From Neodiprion pinetum (taxonomy: Eukaryota > Arthropoda > Insecta > Hymenoptera > Diprionidae), in assembly GCF_021155775.2 (NCBI RefSeq), contig NC_060237.1:21970970-22034969 (forward strand): 64,000 nt of DNA. Reading direction: 5' to 3'. Of this stretch, positions 39,087 through 51,092 are shown piece after piece. Under the pieces are notes generated by a model, which saw only the letters and a program-made list of their open reading frames with translations, made no database searches and had not been told where the DNA came from. A program made the position numbers and the translations under genes. Each line of letters opens with the position of its first letter. Within the stretch, counting starts at the first letter, position 1.

Positions 39087-40812
39087 ATGGTCAAAGTACC
39101 GACAGTGAAGTTCTACAATGGAACGGAAATCCCGACGATTGGACTCGGCACTTGGAGGGTGATCTTATAAATTTTTCTCAAGTCTACCAACAACCCCGCT
39201 TCACCTTACTTGCTAAACAATTTTACTTCATTCGAAGCCATGGCTCAAATGGAACATTATCGCTTATCGAATACTCCGTTGTTTTCTGGATAAAAATTAC
39301 ATCATGACACTTGGGTCACGAAAAACGGAATATTTTCGTGTGACAATCCGTGATTCGGCAAATTTTGTTTTCATTCATTTTAATGGTAGCGATCTACTCA
39401 GCATGTGAAATAGAAATATTACCGGCATCTCGTTCTCGTATTTCATGATACATTATCCTCGTGCATAACAAGTTACGAATTCCCGCGTGTTCCGTTTTCA
39501 TTATATTCGCTTTGTTTTGATAATAGTCGAAACCGAATGAAGTGACGCAAGCTGTTAAGGATGCGATTGATATTGGCTACCGGCATATCGATGGTGCCCA
39601 TTTGTACGCGAATGAAAAAGAAATTGGCGAGGCTGTGCGAGCTAAGATTCAACAAGGCGTTATCAAACGAGAAGATATCTTCATCACCGGTAAACTCTGG
39701 AACACTTTTCATCGGCCAGGTGCTGTTGAACCTTCGTTGAGACGAACACTCGAAGATTTGGGCGTTGAGTATATTGACCTCTACTTGATACACTGGCCAA
39801 TGTCTTACAAAGGTTATTTAAAATTGTTACCGTAATATCTAATTCTTGATCGTACTGATCTACTACCAAGTTCGGTTGAATTAACGCGTGAATTTTTTAG
39901 AGGGCAGCAATTTCCAGCCGAAGGACGCCAATGGCAAACTTGTATACGCTGACTACGATTACGTCGATACATGGAAAGCCATGGAGGAGGTTTACGAAAA
40001 GGGATTGGTGAAAAATATTGGCGTAAGCAATTTCAACGAGGAGCAGCTGGAACGAGTGTTGAAAGCCGGAAAAATTAAGCCGGTTACCAATCAAATCGAA
40101 TGCCAGCCTTACTTGGGCCAATTCAAGCTTTCAGAATACTGTAAATCCAAGGGCATCGTTGTAACAGCGTTCCGCCCATTAGGACGCCCGGATAGTACAG
40201 TGATAAAAAAAGGGGAGCCGACACTTCTGGAAGATAACAGGATCATAAGGCTTTCCAAGAAGTATAACAAAACTCCCGCGCAAGTTTTGCTCCGTTATCA
40301 AGTAATTTATTTTCCCGATTACGAATATTTTATTAACGTAATAAAAATCATCGCACGATATTATGCGCAATAGTTTTTTTAGTAATACAGATATAGTTAT
40401 TACCAGTATAAAATCTGGGGGTGGTCGTAAACCCTTGCGTGACTTAGCTACTGATTCTAATGCAGTCGAGTTATTAGTTATAGTATTACGAAAGTTCTGT
40501 TCGATGAATTCATGGTTTTTTCAGATCGATCGTGGACATGTCGTCATCCCTAAATCAGTGTCAAAATCTCGGCTGAAAGAAAATTTCGATATTTTTGATT
40601 TCGAACTTTCCAAGGAAGACGTTGAACTCATCAATTCCTGTGACTGCAATAAAAGATTTTGCCCAATGTCTGAGTAAGTCTAGGATCGACAACTCGTATT
40701 ATTCGCCTCCGGTTTGAAAATCGCCCTATTGATAATAATCAATGATTTTGAATCTATGACTAATTTATTTTTCAGTGCCATCGACAGTCCCTATTTTCCC
40801 TTCAGGGATTAA
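39087..40812 (+). CDS. Aldo-keto reductase AKR-5 (class II, altered coenzyme loop)
   Basis: Exons 39087-39158, 39527-39812, 39901-40301, 40525-40673 and 40776-40812 total 945 nt, 314 residues. The start is MVKVPTVKFYNGTEIPTIGL. The tetrad is Asp46, Tyr51, Lys80 (ITGKLWN) and His113 (IHWP). SNFN and IPKSVSKSRLKEN are intact; NQIECQP replaces NQVECHP. The safety-belt loop reads GRPDSTVIKKGEPTLLED and lacks the Arg-Pro-Trp of the family. The tail is AIDSPYFPFRD. Introns are the class II set, and the third uses CAA|gtaatt. AATAAA lies at 41067-41072. It is a predicted cytosolic NADPH carbonyl reductase, substrate unknown. Confidence 0.94.
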
Positions 40813-42630
40813 TTTCAACTACCGGGCTGAATGATTCAACACTTTCCAACAACGACACAAGTCGGTTGCACCTCAAGACAGCAGTGAATATATTTTTTAC
40901 GATGTCTGTATTGCTGATTATATTGCGTGGTTTCTAATGAAATTCCTCTCCGTTTGTACAGGATTTTTATCCGAGCTCGCGCTAGCAAATATTCGACATC
41001 AATTTGATATCAAATCGTTCGAACATGGTACGGTATGTTCGCACATTGCATAAGAAAGCGAATTGAAATAAAAATTTCTTTTCAGAGTGCGCAGCGTGGC
41101 CTTACCCTTATCAACCTGTTATCTCCGCTATCGTTTTCCGTAAATAGCTATCGCAATATAATAGTTATCGTACCTGCTAATACAACAACTTTCCTCCTGC
41201 CGGATCTACTCTATATTAACAATAGTTTTTTCTCTGTCTAATCTCAAATTTTCACCGGTTCCAAGGTTAGTTATTAGGAATCGTTTATGTGATTGTTATC
41301 CATTTGCTTCAACATTATTTTTACATAAAATAATCCAGCGAATAAACCTGAGAAAGCCCAAATAGGTGATGGCACCTTAGGACCATAGAGCTTCCAGGTA
41401 ACGTGGGTCATGACAGCGCAACAAATTTGATAAGCTAATGCAAATAACTAAGGACTATAAAGATAGCGCAACCTGGTATGCAGAGGTTCATGTTTTGGAA
41501 AAGTCGAAGAAATCCAGTGACTCTTCTAGTCTACGCATAGGCGAAGCGAGTGGGGTTATTTTTTGGTGGCGGTAAAATTTCCCAATAAATAATAATAATA
41601 TCTTGTAATCTCAAATAAAAATTTCAACCATTTCTTTTCATGTTTTTATCGCACCGATTAAAATGAACACGGAACTATTTATTATTTAATCTGTGTCGGA
41701 ACCGGGGAAGCTACTTTCTTTAAGGGATAACACCACTGTGAAAACCTAAAAAATACACCATTTTTTTGATGGAAGAAAAGGTAAGAAGATAATAATATTT
41801 AAGGAAGTTATTAGGAATATATTTAAGAATAATACAAAAACTTACATATTAATGGCTAGAGAAATGCGTAGGGGATTTTCGATAAGTTAATTTAACCATT
41901 ATTTATTAACAAATTTACGCTTCTCTTATTTAGTCAAAAATTGGATATTTTCATTCAAATACTTGCCAAGTGCACAATAATCAATATTTTCAAAATCCCC
42001 TACGCATTTCTGTAGATGTTAATATGTAGATTAAGTGATTTTATCCAGTTTCAAATTTGCACTAGTTAAATTACGTGCCGCAGGATTCAACATGTTTCGC
42101 AGGAATGGGTCTGGTTTCGCCATTTTTGAACACTTGTTGATAATAATTTCTTAGAGTATACTTAAATATAAGCCTAATAATTGCCTTTGAAAATTACTAT
42201 CGTATCACCTTTCCTTCCATGGAAAAAAAATGGTAAAAATAGCGCTTTTCTTTTGTTTTTACAATGTTGTTTAAGTGCATCTAGTTATCTCGCTCGCTCT
42301 AGCGACTGGCAACACCATCTGTACTAAACAGTAGCCATAATTCTCCATGTTTATTATATTATAAAACATATATATGACTTCTTTATGTATACCCTGTTCT
42401 ATGTACAATAACAATTTTATTCTTGCTGAAAAGTTCTTTATGATTTCTGTAAATTTTGGAGCCTTTTGAATTTAAATATTTGGCCTACGCCCCGGGCGGT
42501 TGAAATCCATGCTACGCCACTGCGTTTACGTTTAGTTTTCTTACAAATAGAGCTCACACGCATATCTCTGAACCATTACCGGTTAGATATCCGGAGCTCT
42601 CAGACGAAATTTAGTCACAGCTCCGATTAG
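40813..42630. other. Spacer between AKR-5 and AKR-6, with repeat remnants
   Basis: Holds the AKR-5 3' UTR to about 41090, then an AT-rich stretch with a hairpin-forming inverted repeat (41842-42030) and a repeat-like right border near 42505-42526 (CTACGCCACTGCG). There is no supportable exon. Confidence 0.4.
41842..42030. repeat. Inverted repeat, possible MITE core
   Basis: A 20-bp sequence, AGAAATGCGTAGGGGATTTT (41860-41879), is exactly inverted at 41992-42011. The match extends outward with a few mismatches to about 35 bp (ACATATTAA at both outer ends). The spacer is about 110 bp. No open frame lies inside. Confidence 0.55.
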
Positions 42631-42723
42631 TACATAAATATCAGTGTTACAGTTGTACGTCGCGCGAAAGGTTCAGTGTCAATCAATTCGAATCGGTGAT
42701 TATATTTTCACAGATTTTTCGTG

Positions 42724-45074
42724 ATGAATAAAGTACCAGTGAAAAAATTTTACAATCAAATGGAAATTCCCGTTCTTGGACTAGGAACTTGGAAAGTAAG
42801 TTTAGAATTTTTATACAATTATAACTATCGCATGTTATCGGTGAACGTTAAAGTACAATCAATCGATTTCCATAAATCCAATTTCTTGTTTCAAGAACCT
42901 AGGCTAGATTTGATTTTTGTGTTGTGAATATATGCAATTAGTACTAAATTTGTGAAACCCATCAAATTTTAACCAAACAGGTTAAACCATTCAACGGTTT
43001 TGTATAAGGTTTAATCTCACATTTCTACCTCATTATGGGTTTGAAATGTAGTACATTAGGATCCAAGTGCGCGAAATACGTAATTCTCGCACGCGTAACG
43101 TGTACTATTTTTCTTTTTTTTCTTCTACTCAGCGTGCGAAATTCCTAACTCGTAAGAAACTAGAGTAAAGAGAAACTTTAATAACATTTTACAAATTCAC
43201 TATTCTCAGTGTATCACATTGCGCATTAATGAGTGTGAATTGGGAATTTCGCACGCTAACAACAGACATGATAAATCAAAGTTTGCTACTGGCTACGAGT
43301 GAGTTAACAAAAAAACAATTAACGTAGCAATAACCTATGATGACATAGTATACCTATTATTCTAACAACAGTCCAAACCCGGTGAAGTGACTCAAGCCGT
43401 TAAGGATGCAATCGATATCGGGTATCGCCACATCGATGGCGCTTTTATCTACCGCAACGAAGCGGAAGTCGGCGAAGCCGTGCAAGCTAAAATTAAAGAA
43501 GGAGTCATCAAACGACAGGACATATTCCTCACGAGCAAACTTTGGAACACTTTCCATAGGCCAGAGGCTGTTGAACCTGCAATAAGGACTACTTTGAAGA
43601 ATTTGGGTGTTGATTATGTCGATCTGTACTTGATACATTGGCCAATACCTTACAAAGGTTTTAACTCGATCTTCAAATACCTATTTAAAAATAATTTTAC
43701 CATCATATGTGCCGAGAGTCTGTACTGAAATTATTTGATTCTGCTTTCAAAAGGCAATCTCCATTACTGACGTTTTGTTTCATGCAAGATAAATCGCACA
43801 TTTTTTTCAGAGGGCAAGGAACTTCAACCTACCGGCGTCAATGGCGAAATACTGTTCAGCGATTACGACTACGTCGATACTTGGAAAGCCATGGAAAAGT
43901 TGTATGAAAAGGGATTAGCAAAGAACATTGGTGTCAGCAATTTTAACGAAGAACAATTGGAGCGCGTGTTAACGGAGGGAAAGATCAAGCCTGTCACGAA
44001 TCAAGTCGAATGTCATCCGTATTTGACCCAGATAAAATTGTCCGAGTATTGCAAATCAAAGGGCATTATCATAACCGCATATTGCCCGCTAGGATGCCCG
44101 GACAGACCGTGGGGAAAACCTGAGGATCCGAAGCTTTTAGATGATCTAAAGATTACAAGCATTGCTAAGAAGTACAAGAAGAGTCCCGCTCAAGTTGTGC
44201 TCCGTTATCAGGTGACATACTTGAAAGATTGGGATTATTTTATTAAAGGAATATTACATCGAGTAGGGTCATAAGTCATAATACTGTATAATACTGCCAT
44301 ATCAGAAAGAGTGAAAAACGTGAATTTCGAATCAATTAAATATCAAAGTCATCACGCGCTACTACGGAGATTTTCAATTTTACGCTATGAAAATGTTAAT
44401 CTGACTTAAGGAAATTTCTACGATTAATGAATTACTACTATGCCACAGGTTCAACGTGGGCATATCGTCATCCCAAAGTCAGTGAACAAATCTCGCATCC
44501 AAGAGAATTTCAACATCTTTAATTTTGAACTTTCCAAAGAAGACATTGAGCTCATCAACTCGTTCGATTGCGGTGGAAGAATTTGTGCATTGCGAGAGTA
44601 TGTAATTTTATTTTCTACGTCGACCAATGATAGCATTAATCATATTTCCCGGATGTCTTTACGGATGTGAGGGGCCAATTTCCCTTTTTTATTCAATGCA
44701 ACAGGTCATGTGAACACAATTTACGATGAATCGTCAAAGGCGCTGTTTTCGCGAATGTTGAGCAGACTTTAATTAATGACTATGTTTTCATAATATATAA
44801 AGAGCAAGACCCATAAATCATTCGCTGTTAAATTGATGTGTAATTTTTCATGAAACCAGTTAATTATCAATTTGAATGGTATTTTATTACCATATCATAA
44901 AACTCATTCAAAACACTTTTATTGCAACTAGTTACTCGAGTCATGTGATTATATTCATAAGTGTCCGGGATCGTCTCATCGTCGTTACTTATAATTTGAT
45001 TTTCAGGATAGTAAATTTTACTAATCGAAATTTTTAGGTGTAACGAGAGCCCATACTACCCGTTCAAGAATTAA
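42724..45074 (+). CDS. Aldo-keto reductase AKR-6 (class II)
   Basis: Exons 42724-42795, 43372-43657, 43811-44211, 44449-44597 and 45038-45074 total 945 nt, 314 residues. The start is ATG 42724 ([20 protein letters not shown]). The tetrad is Asp46, Tyr51, Lys80 (LTSKLWN) and His113 (IHWP). SNFN, NQVECHP, the loop [17 protein letters not shown] and [13 protein letters not shown] are intact. The tail is [11 protein letters not shown]. Unlike class II AKR-3 and AKR-5 it keeps the standard safety belt, so its coenzyme binding should be typical. Exon 4 starts VQRGH where the others have IDRGH or IERGH. TACATAAATA at 42631-42640 may be its TATA box. AATAAA is at 45277-45282. Confidence 0.94.
43131..43257. 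repeat. Short inverted repeat in AKR-6 intron 1
   Basis: AGCGTGCGAAATTCC (43131-43145) is exactly inverted at 43243-43257. A related CGCACGCG word lies at about 43088. The spacing of about 100 bp suggests a small MITE or a stem-loop in the intron. Confidence 0.45.
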
Positions 45075-45276
45075 TATTGGCGATCGAAGTAACCGGTGCT
45101 TGAGTTTTAACAATCGCGCCACGTGACAGCCGGCATACAACTAGTAACTCTAATCAGGATCATCTCTGAAGCAAATCCTATTTATTCAGACCTAAATACC
45201 CATAGCATGTCAACTAGTAGTAATCATGGTATATTGTGAAAAAAATAGACGTGTGCCACATTTTAACCATAGACTA

Positions 45277-45303
45277 AATAAAACGATATCGTTACATTTT
45301 ATT
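45277..45303. promoter_or_regulatory. Abutting poly(A) signals of AKR-6 and the convergent coiled-coil gene
   Basis: AATAAA for AKR-6 lies at 45277-45282 (plus), and AATAAA for the minus-strand gene at 45303-45298. Because cleavage normally occurs 10-30 nt downstream of each signal, the two mRNAs should overlap tail to tail. Confidence 0.6.
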
Positions 45304-45363
45304 TATATTTTTCTCTGGAGAGCCAAACAATCGTGAGGACATTCCATTGTATGAAAATTACAA

Positions 45364-47748
45364 TCATGGAGTAGAGTCATTGCTGTCGTTACAACCGCAA
45401 TCGCAACAGTCGCAAAAGTCTTCGTCACTATCTTCTTCTAGCCAACAGCCGGTTTCTCCTCCACAAGGAGGTTTCGGTAATCCTTCCGGTTGATAACCCC
45501 TATCAGCGCTGCACTTTGGGGTTACACTGCAATTACAGGGAACACTGGATTCTCCGCGGGAGCACTTTCCCTTACATGAACACCGGCAACCACCTGGTTC
45601 CGACAACGGAAGACACTCCTTACACGGAGTAGGCGATTGGCAAGTGTGGCAGAGAGATCCAGTATCACAGGGCGCCGGTGGACAAGTTGGTAGTGAACAA
45701 GGAGTCTGACCACAGTAAACGTACGGACAAGGAGGGTCCGGTCTACGACACGCTGGGGATTCAAGGCACTCTGGTGGCTTGCAAAGTGGTTTATTTTGAC
45801 AACGGACTGCCACGGGCAGACGGATTGGAGGCTTGCAAGATGGTGGTGCACACGGCGGAGGTGGTGGACACCTAACCGGTTCGCATGATGGCGGTGGTGG
45901 ACAGGACGGTGGCTTACAACATGACGGGAGTGGACATGGTGACGGTTTACGTGGTACAGGAGAACATGGAGATGGCTTGCACGGCAAAAGACAAGGTGGA
46001 GGTGGACAAGGCGGAGGTCCACTTGCTGGTAGCATACAACATGACCTTGGTTTTGAAGTGCTTGGTCTACACGGAGGCTTCTCGTAACATGGGACTGGAG
46101 CAGGAGTAGGACAGATGCACCGCTTTAGCTTTCCCTGTGTGAGAGATATTTCATAGATGTAGTTACTCTTTAGGTTCAAGATCTTAGCGAATTTTTCTGT
46201 CGGCTTACTTCGGCGTCAGTTGTGAATGCTGCTGCGCCAGACGATGATTCCGATCCCTTTCTGGGAGAACTTGTGGAGTCGGAAACCTTTGAACAGCTAG
46301 GAACCATCCAATGTGGCAGCCAGGAACCACTCTGACTTGAACTTTGCTTGCAGTCTTTTTTGGCAATGGAGTTCTTTTTCGAGCCTTTTGATTCCCCGTC
46401 CATTCCAAGGCACATTTCCATTTCAATCTGAAATGATGAGTTGCCAATAAAATGTACCCGATAGCAATTGGAGTATTGAGTATGTACTTACTATAGCCTT
46501 TTCTTTTTGCATCAGCTTCTTTTTAAGTTGGTGCATGTTATGCTTGTGTGTCTGTAACGCACAGTTCATTTTTCTCTCCGTCGATTCGAGCTCCTGGATC
46601 CGTTTAACCATTTTTTTACCACCCGAGTCCTTCTGGAATTCTCTCGAAGTCAGTAGCTGTTCTATTTGCTGTCGGAACTTGACCTCCTTCTCCTCCAGTT
46701 CACGGATACAACACTTCAAATTCACCTCCTCGGATCCAAGCTTTCGAAGTTTCGAAAGACAAACGAGGTCTTCCGAGTGAATGGAATGAAGACTTGGCAC
46801 AGTAGTTTTTTCTACTTCATGCTCCAGGTCTGTTATTCGTTTAGTCAGATCGTTGTTTGCCGATTCCAAAGAATCCAGTTCCATTCCGCTTTCTTCCAAC
46901 TCTATTTCCGTGTCGATTATTTTACCCTACAAAAAATATTTAAAAAAAAATAACTTTTACCTGTTACCTAACAGAAAATATGCACGTGTCGGTTATAGAT
47001 ACAACAGACATTGCCCGAGAGGCTGCCATGAGAATATGATCCGTCAGAAACTAGAGAAACTAATAATTATAGCGCAACTGTGATGAGATGAAGTGGAACA
47101 ATGTTTGTTTGACACTGAAAATTGTACGACTTTACCAATGGAGTGCGGACGGTAAAAAAAAATGAGCTTATGCGTACGTGCAGTTTCTCAGTTTCCGCAT
47201 TTAACTCAGACACGGTATTCTTTAAATTTTCCAGCAGCTTGTCTGTAGGATCAGGTGTTGGCGAGAATTTAGCCATAATTTCTTTAACCTTGCACAGTGG
47301 TGCATCAGCGCATTTTTGTCCCGATACCCACATGTTATAGGCCATCAGAGCAGGAATTGATCTCTCCATGGTGGTGATTTTATTTTTGAGAAACTGCTGA
47401 CGTTGCACCATGCTGCCGCGACGTTCTTCAAACTTTGACACCGCATTTTCAAAATGTTTTGCCGGTGGTTCCCTGTTTACTCGCACGTCAGATTTACACC
47501 CCGCTGAAAAGTACGTTTCAAATATTACCATATTTCGAACAGTATAAATGTACGTACAATAGATCACAGGACCAAGCTTTCGCTGGAATTTCAGTCTACG
47601 TCGATATGGGTTACGAATGTTTTAATTTCATAGACGTCAAAAGTCAGGTTAGAGAATCTTTCATGATATGTTGAACAACCATTTCCTTATGTCAGTATTA
47701 CCCAACCCCTAATGCTAGTAACTCACAACGGCAGTGTAACGTTGCCAT
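45364..47748 (-). CDS. Coiled-coil protein with Pro/Cys-rich C-terminal tail
   Basis: Five minus-strand exons (47748-47727, 47503-47178, 46926-46492, 46427-46209, 46134-45364) join in frame to 590 residues. The start is ATG 47748 (MATLHCRSGCKSDV). Residues about 20-260 are long helical coiled coil (for example LRKLGSEEVNLKCCIRELEE). Residues 275-334 are Ser/Lys-rich. Residues 335-560 are Pro/Cys-rich with repeated PPC, PSC and CKP words, and the end is acidic and Cys-rich (DEDFCDCCDCGC). I know no named family for this layout. Pro/Cys-rich tails of this kind occur in structural or sperm-associated proteins, so a structural role is a guess. The first exon is only 22 nt. The gene is convergent with AKR-6. 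Confidence 0.8.
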
Positions 47749-48285
47749 GATTGGTTTTTGAAATGTAGTTTTCTTTATCTAATAGAATTTTATCGATTCG
47801 CTGTTTCTTTAATTATTAGCTCCTACGTTGAATTTTTACATCGTGCATGTTTTTGATTGACATTTTGACCGCGAAATGTTTAAAATTTCATAGCCAACTA
47901 CGCTGATTGATTTTCTCCGAAACAAAAATGCGCCGTATCAGCTGTTAACCAATCATCACTTGTCATTTCAAACGGTACCCAAAATAGTTCATTTTATTTT
48001 TACGTCCCGCGTGAAAAATAATCGCATTACCAAATGCAAATATTTTCGGTAATATTTATAAATGTTCATGGATAATTCAGGAAAAATTCTATAGGAATTT
48101 AAATGCAGAAACTAAATTGTAAAAATATCTAAAATCTGGAGCCGAAAGGAACGAAGAATGATTTTACTTGCCAAATCAATTGCGAGTGAGACGTGAAGTT
48201 CTTCTATATTCGTGAAAATGACGCAATGTATCTTTTGCTACTAGTATATCAATCCTGTTTAAACAGGAAATCAAATAATCCGGTG
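47749..48285. promoter_or_regulatory. Divergent upstream region
   Basis: About 540 bp between the start codons of the coiled-coil gene (minus) and the small gene (plus). It is AT-rich with no clear TATA/initiator pair. It may act as a bidirectional promoter. The plus-strand frame continues upstream of 48286, so part of it may be coding or 5' UTR. Confidence 0.35.
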
Positions 48286-48827
48286 ATGGTAACACCTAGG
48301 GATGGGGGTGGTGACGAGGACAAGATATCATTAACTACTGCAGCAAGTACCACGCCACAGGAAAGCATTGAAAGTGCCCAAACGGGTATTCCAGGCATCG
48401 ATGCTTACAGTAAATTAGAAGACAGGCCATGTCACAAGGTTGCAGGTAGAAGGCCTTTCAGTTATCGCAAACGAAAACCTTTGGAACGAAACGGGCTTTT
48501 CGCAGCCCCCCCTGGCGTGAGCCCCCATCACATGTCTTCTTCGAGTAGCCGTAGAAATACAGGTTGTAATGACATTTGTTAATTCACTGAAATACGTTAG
48601 ATTTTAATGTGACTATGAGAATAGCTACTACAATTTCGCCTGGGCGAAAGTTGACTATATAATCTATCAAGTATGTGCATCTATAATTCTCAGATCTTGA
48701 ATTGGTCCACCGTAGGAGGTTCGCGACTAGTGTTCATATGGCCACAGAAGTCTCGCACTCGAAGCCGATTGTTATGTGTAATGGCACCTTTAGTGCGTGG
48801 GGCGCTCATGGGGCTGCTATTCATTGA
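48286..48827 (+). CDS. Small unrecognised protein, about 136 residues, two exons
   Basis: Exon 48286-48562 ends ACA G|gtt, and exon 48694-48827 follows CTCAG. The join keeps frame and gives 136 residues ending GAHGAAIH before TGA. The start is chosen at ATG 48286 (MVTPRDGGGDEDK), just after an acceptor-like AACAG at 48261-48265; an in-frame ATG at 48226 would add a hydrophobic MYLLLLVYQSC stretch. The protein has an acidic Thr-rich N-terminus, a basic centre (SYRKRKPLERNG, then SSSSSRRNTG) and a His-rich C-terminus. I do not recognise it. AATAAA lies at 49035-49040. The weak donor (gttgta) lowers certainty. Confidence 0.5.
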
Positions 48828-51092
48828 TGCGTTGCACCTCTGGCCTGGCGAGTTTCTCCCTAACTCTCTTCCGTCATCTTCCCCGCCTCCACAGCCCCCC
48901 GTCAAATGCAACGTTATTGAACCCTTATGGTTCGATAACACTTGAGGGATAGCACAAAACAAGGACTGCGATGATCCACAGATATGTACAAGTTGACTCT
49001 TTCTCGCGAGCGAGTAGGAAAGCAATTGCAGTTGAATAAATAAGCCAACGACGAATAATTCGGTGCTTATCGTCGATACAGTAATTATTGTCATGACTCA
49101 AAAGACTGTGGTAGAATTATTGTTATAGTATGCAAGGTTTACGAATCAATTTTACACTCTCTTTAGCCATCGCTGGGTTTTTTTATGATTATGTATACAT
49201 ACAAATGATCGTTTAACATCGGGTTTCAGAGGATGTATTCAATAAATTGAAATTTTCAAGATATTCAAGTGGAATGGATCCCCTTTCTTATTTATAGCTC
49301 TAACGAAAGTGAAAACAAAACAAATTCCTGATATGTAATACAGGAGCTGGTGCTGGAGGATAGGCAGATAGTATTCACATGGAACTCTGATAGTATACCA
49401 CGTGCTCGCTTGTTTTGCGTCTCTAAAATGCAACATCCTTTCACGCAAAATGTATTTTTAGAACTAATTGTCAATAGTAAACTCATGTTGGTATCCAACC
49501 AGTACCTATTGATTTCACGAAAATAGTGAATCATGTGAAAATATCTCAATTTTCGGTGTCCAATCCGTTTGTGTACAAATAATCTCGGCTTCAATGCAGA
49601 TTATGAATTTTTTTGACGTCCAATAACGCTGGTGGCCTATAGGTGGCCTCCAAGCGGATATTTCCTCAAATTCCAAATATAGCGAGCCGAGCGCGGAGCG
49701 CGGTGCCAGTAACTTGTGAGCAGTGCCAAGGAAAACACGTGTTTCAGATCCGCAAACCAGATTGTATATAATTTAGGCAATTCGCGTTATTTGATTGATG
49801 CATTCCAATCAAACTAAAAATCAGTGATAAATACACTAATTGCAAACGTGTGTCTGAAGTGAAAATAATGATTATTGAAATTACAACAGCCTGGAAGTAT
49901 TGAAGGTGAGTTTCATACGTCAGTTTCATTAGATTGTATACAACTTTAGCTCTGGTGAACGTATTTCGCTATGTTGGGGGCTGCTCTTTCGTTTCTGCTT
50001 GCTGTGTTTGTTAAATGCGTAGTTATATCGTTACCATGTTTTTCAATTGTCTCGTGAATTAAATGTGAATCCACGCAAATTGAACGGACACCGGCGATAT
50101 TTGCAGAACTAAAGAAACTGTACGACAAATATTTGTAGAGATTGGATTTTTCCTATGAAGCTGTGATTTCAATAGTTGTTTTCTAAGTAACTTTATTCTG
50201 CACCTTTAGATGTTTTGGTTTTAATAAATGTATGGATGTTCCAAAATTTCATTCTTCACAAACGATTAATTGCGAAAGAGAAAATCCATTACACTTCCTT
50301 GTTTATGAATAATTTGAAAAACTGCCGGGAGAATAGCTTCTTTTAAACAGTTAAAAGTGCGGCAATCTAGATCATTATGATACGGAAGATTTGACAGATT
50401 TTCATCAGTTGCGTCTGCATTATAAGTACTGAAACATTAGCAAATAATGTTAGTTTCTCGAGTTTTTTACATTCGTTGCACAGTAGCCTGGTTAAATACG
50501 CACTAATGTGGACACGTCCTACTTTAGATAATCAAAAATCTCTGATAATAGGGAGCAAAGATACAGCAATGTATTTTTGAGTGATAACTAGTATAAATTA
50601 TATTTTTCTCTATATATGTACAAAGAGATTCATGTGTTTGTATTTACTCAAATACGTTCAACATCGACTAACATTACAAATATGTAAATCATTTCCGGAA
50701 AAATTGATAACAAAAATAAAGTACATACAAATCAATTGACGTATGTTTCAGGTGAATAGCTCTTTATACTCTAAGGAGTAGCTCTGTTTCTATCCTAGGG
50801 AGTTTTGAGCGCCGCCATCTAATTTCAGAACACACTCACAATCTCCAGTCATGGCAATTTGCTGCGATAAATACGCTCTGCATTACCGAGTGCTTTCGTA
50901 ACGCATTACAGGTTGGTTACCGACATATGCTTACCATCTGAAATTAGTACTGCAAATCATTTTGTGTCACATGGCACGCTAGTAGGTCAGACACGAAAAA
51001 CATAAGCATAGCCTCTCTGAGACTTCTCAGTTCACTCTGACAGAATTCTGTTGCACATTGCTGCAGGGTGCAGACGAAAATACCGGTTAAAA
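48828..51092. other. Intergenic region upstream of mRpL43
   Basis: Contains the small gene's 3' UTR (AATAAA 49035-49040) and then about 2 kb without a supportable exon. A GC-rich patch at about 49680-49712 (GCGAGCCGAGCGCGGAGCGC) stands out. Frames at 49239-50128 lack family features. Confidence 0.4.

Noticed and set aside
41516..42526. hAT-like transposon bounded by CAGTG and CACTG
   Set aside because: The supposed ends do not match each other beyond five bases, and no 8-bp target duplication is visible.
45522..46109. Several frames on both strands opposite the Pro/Cys-rich exon (His-rich, Gly-rich)
   Set aside because: They are shadows of the repetitive coding exon 46134-45364, which alone joins in phase with upstream exons.
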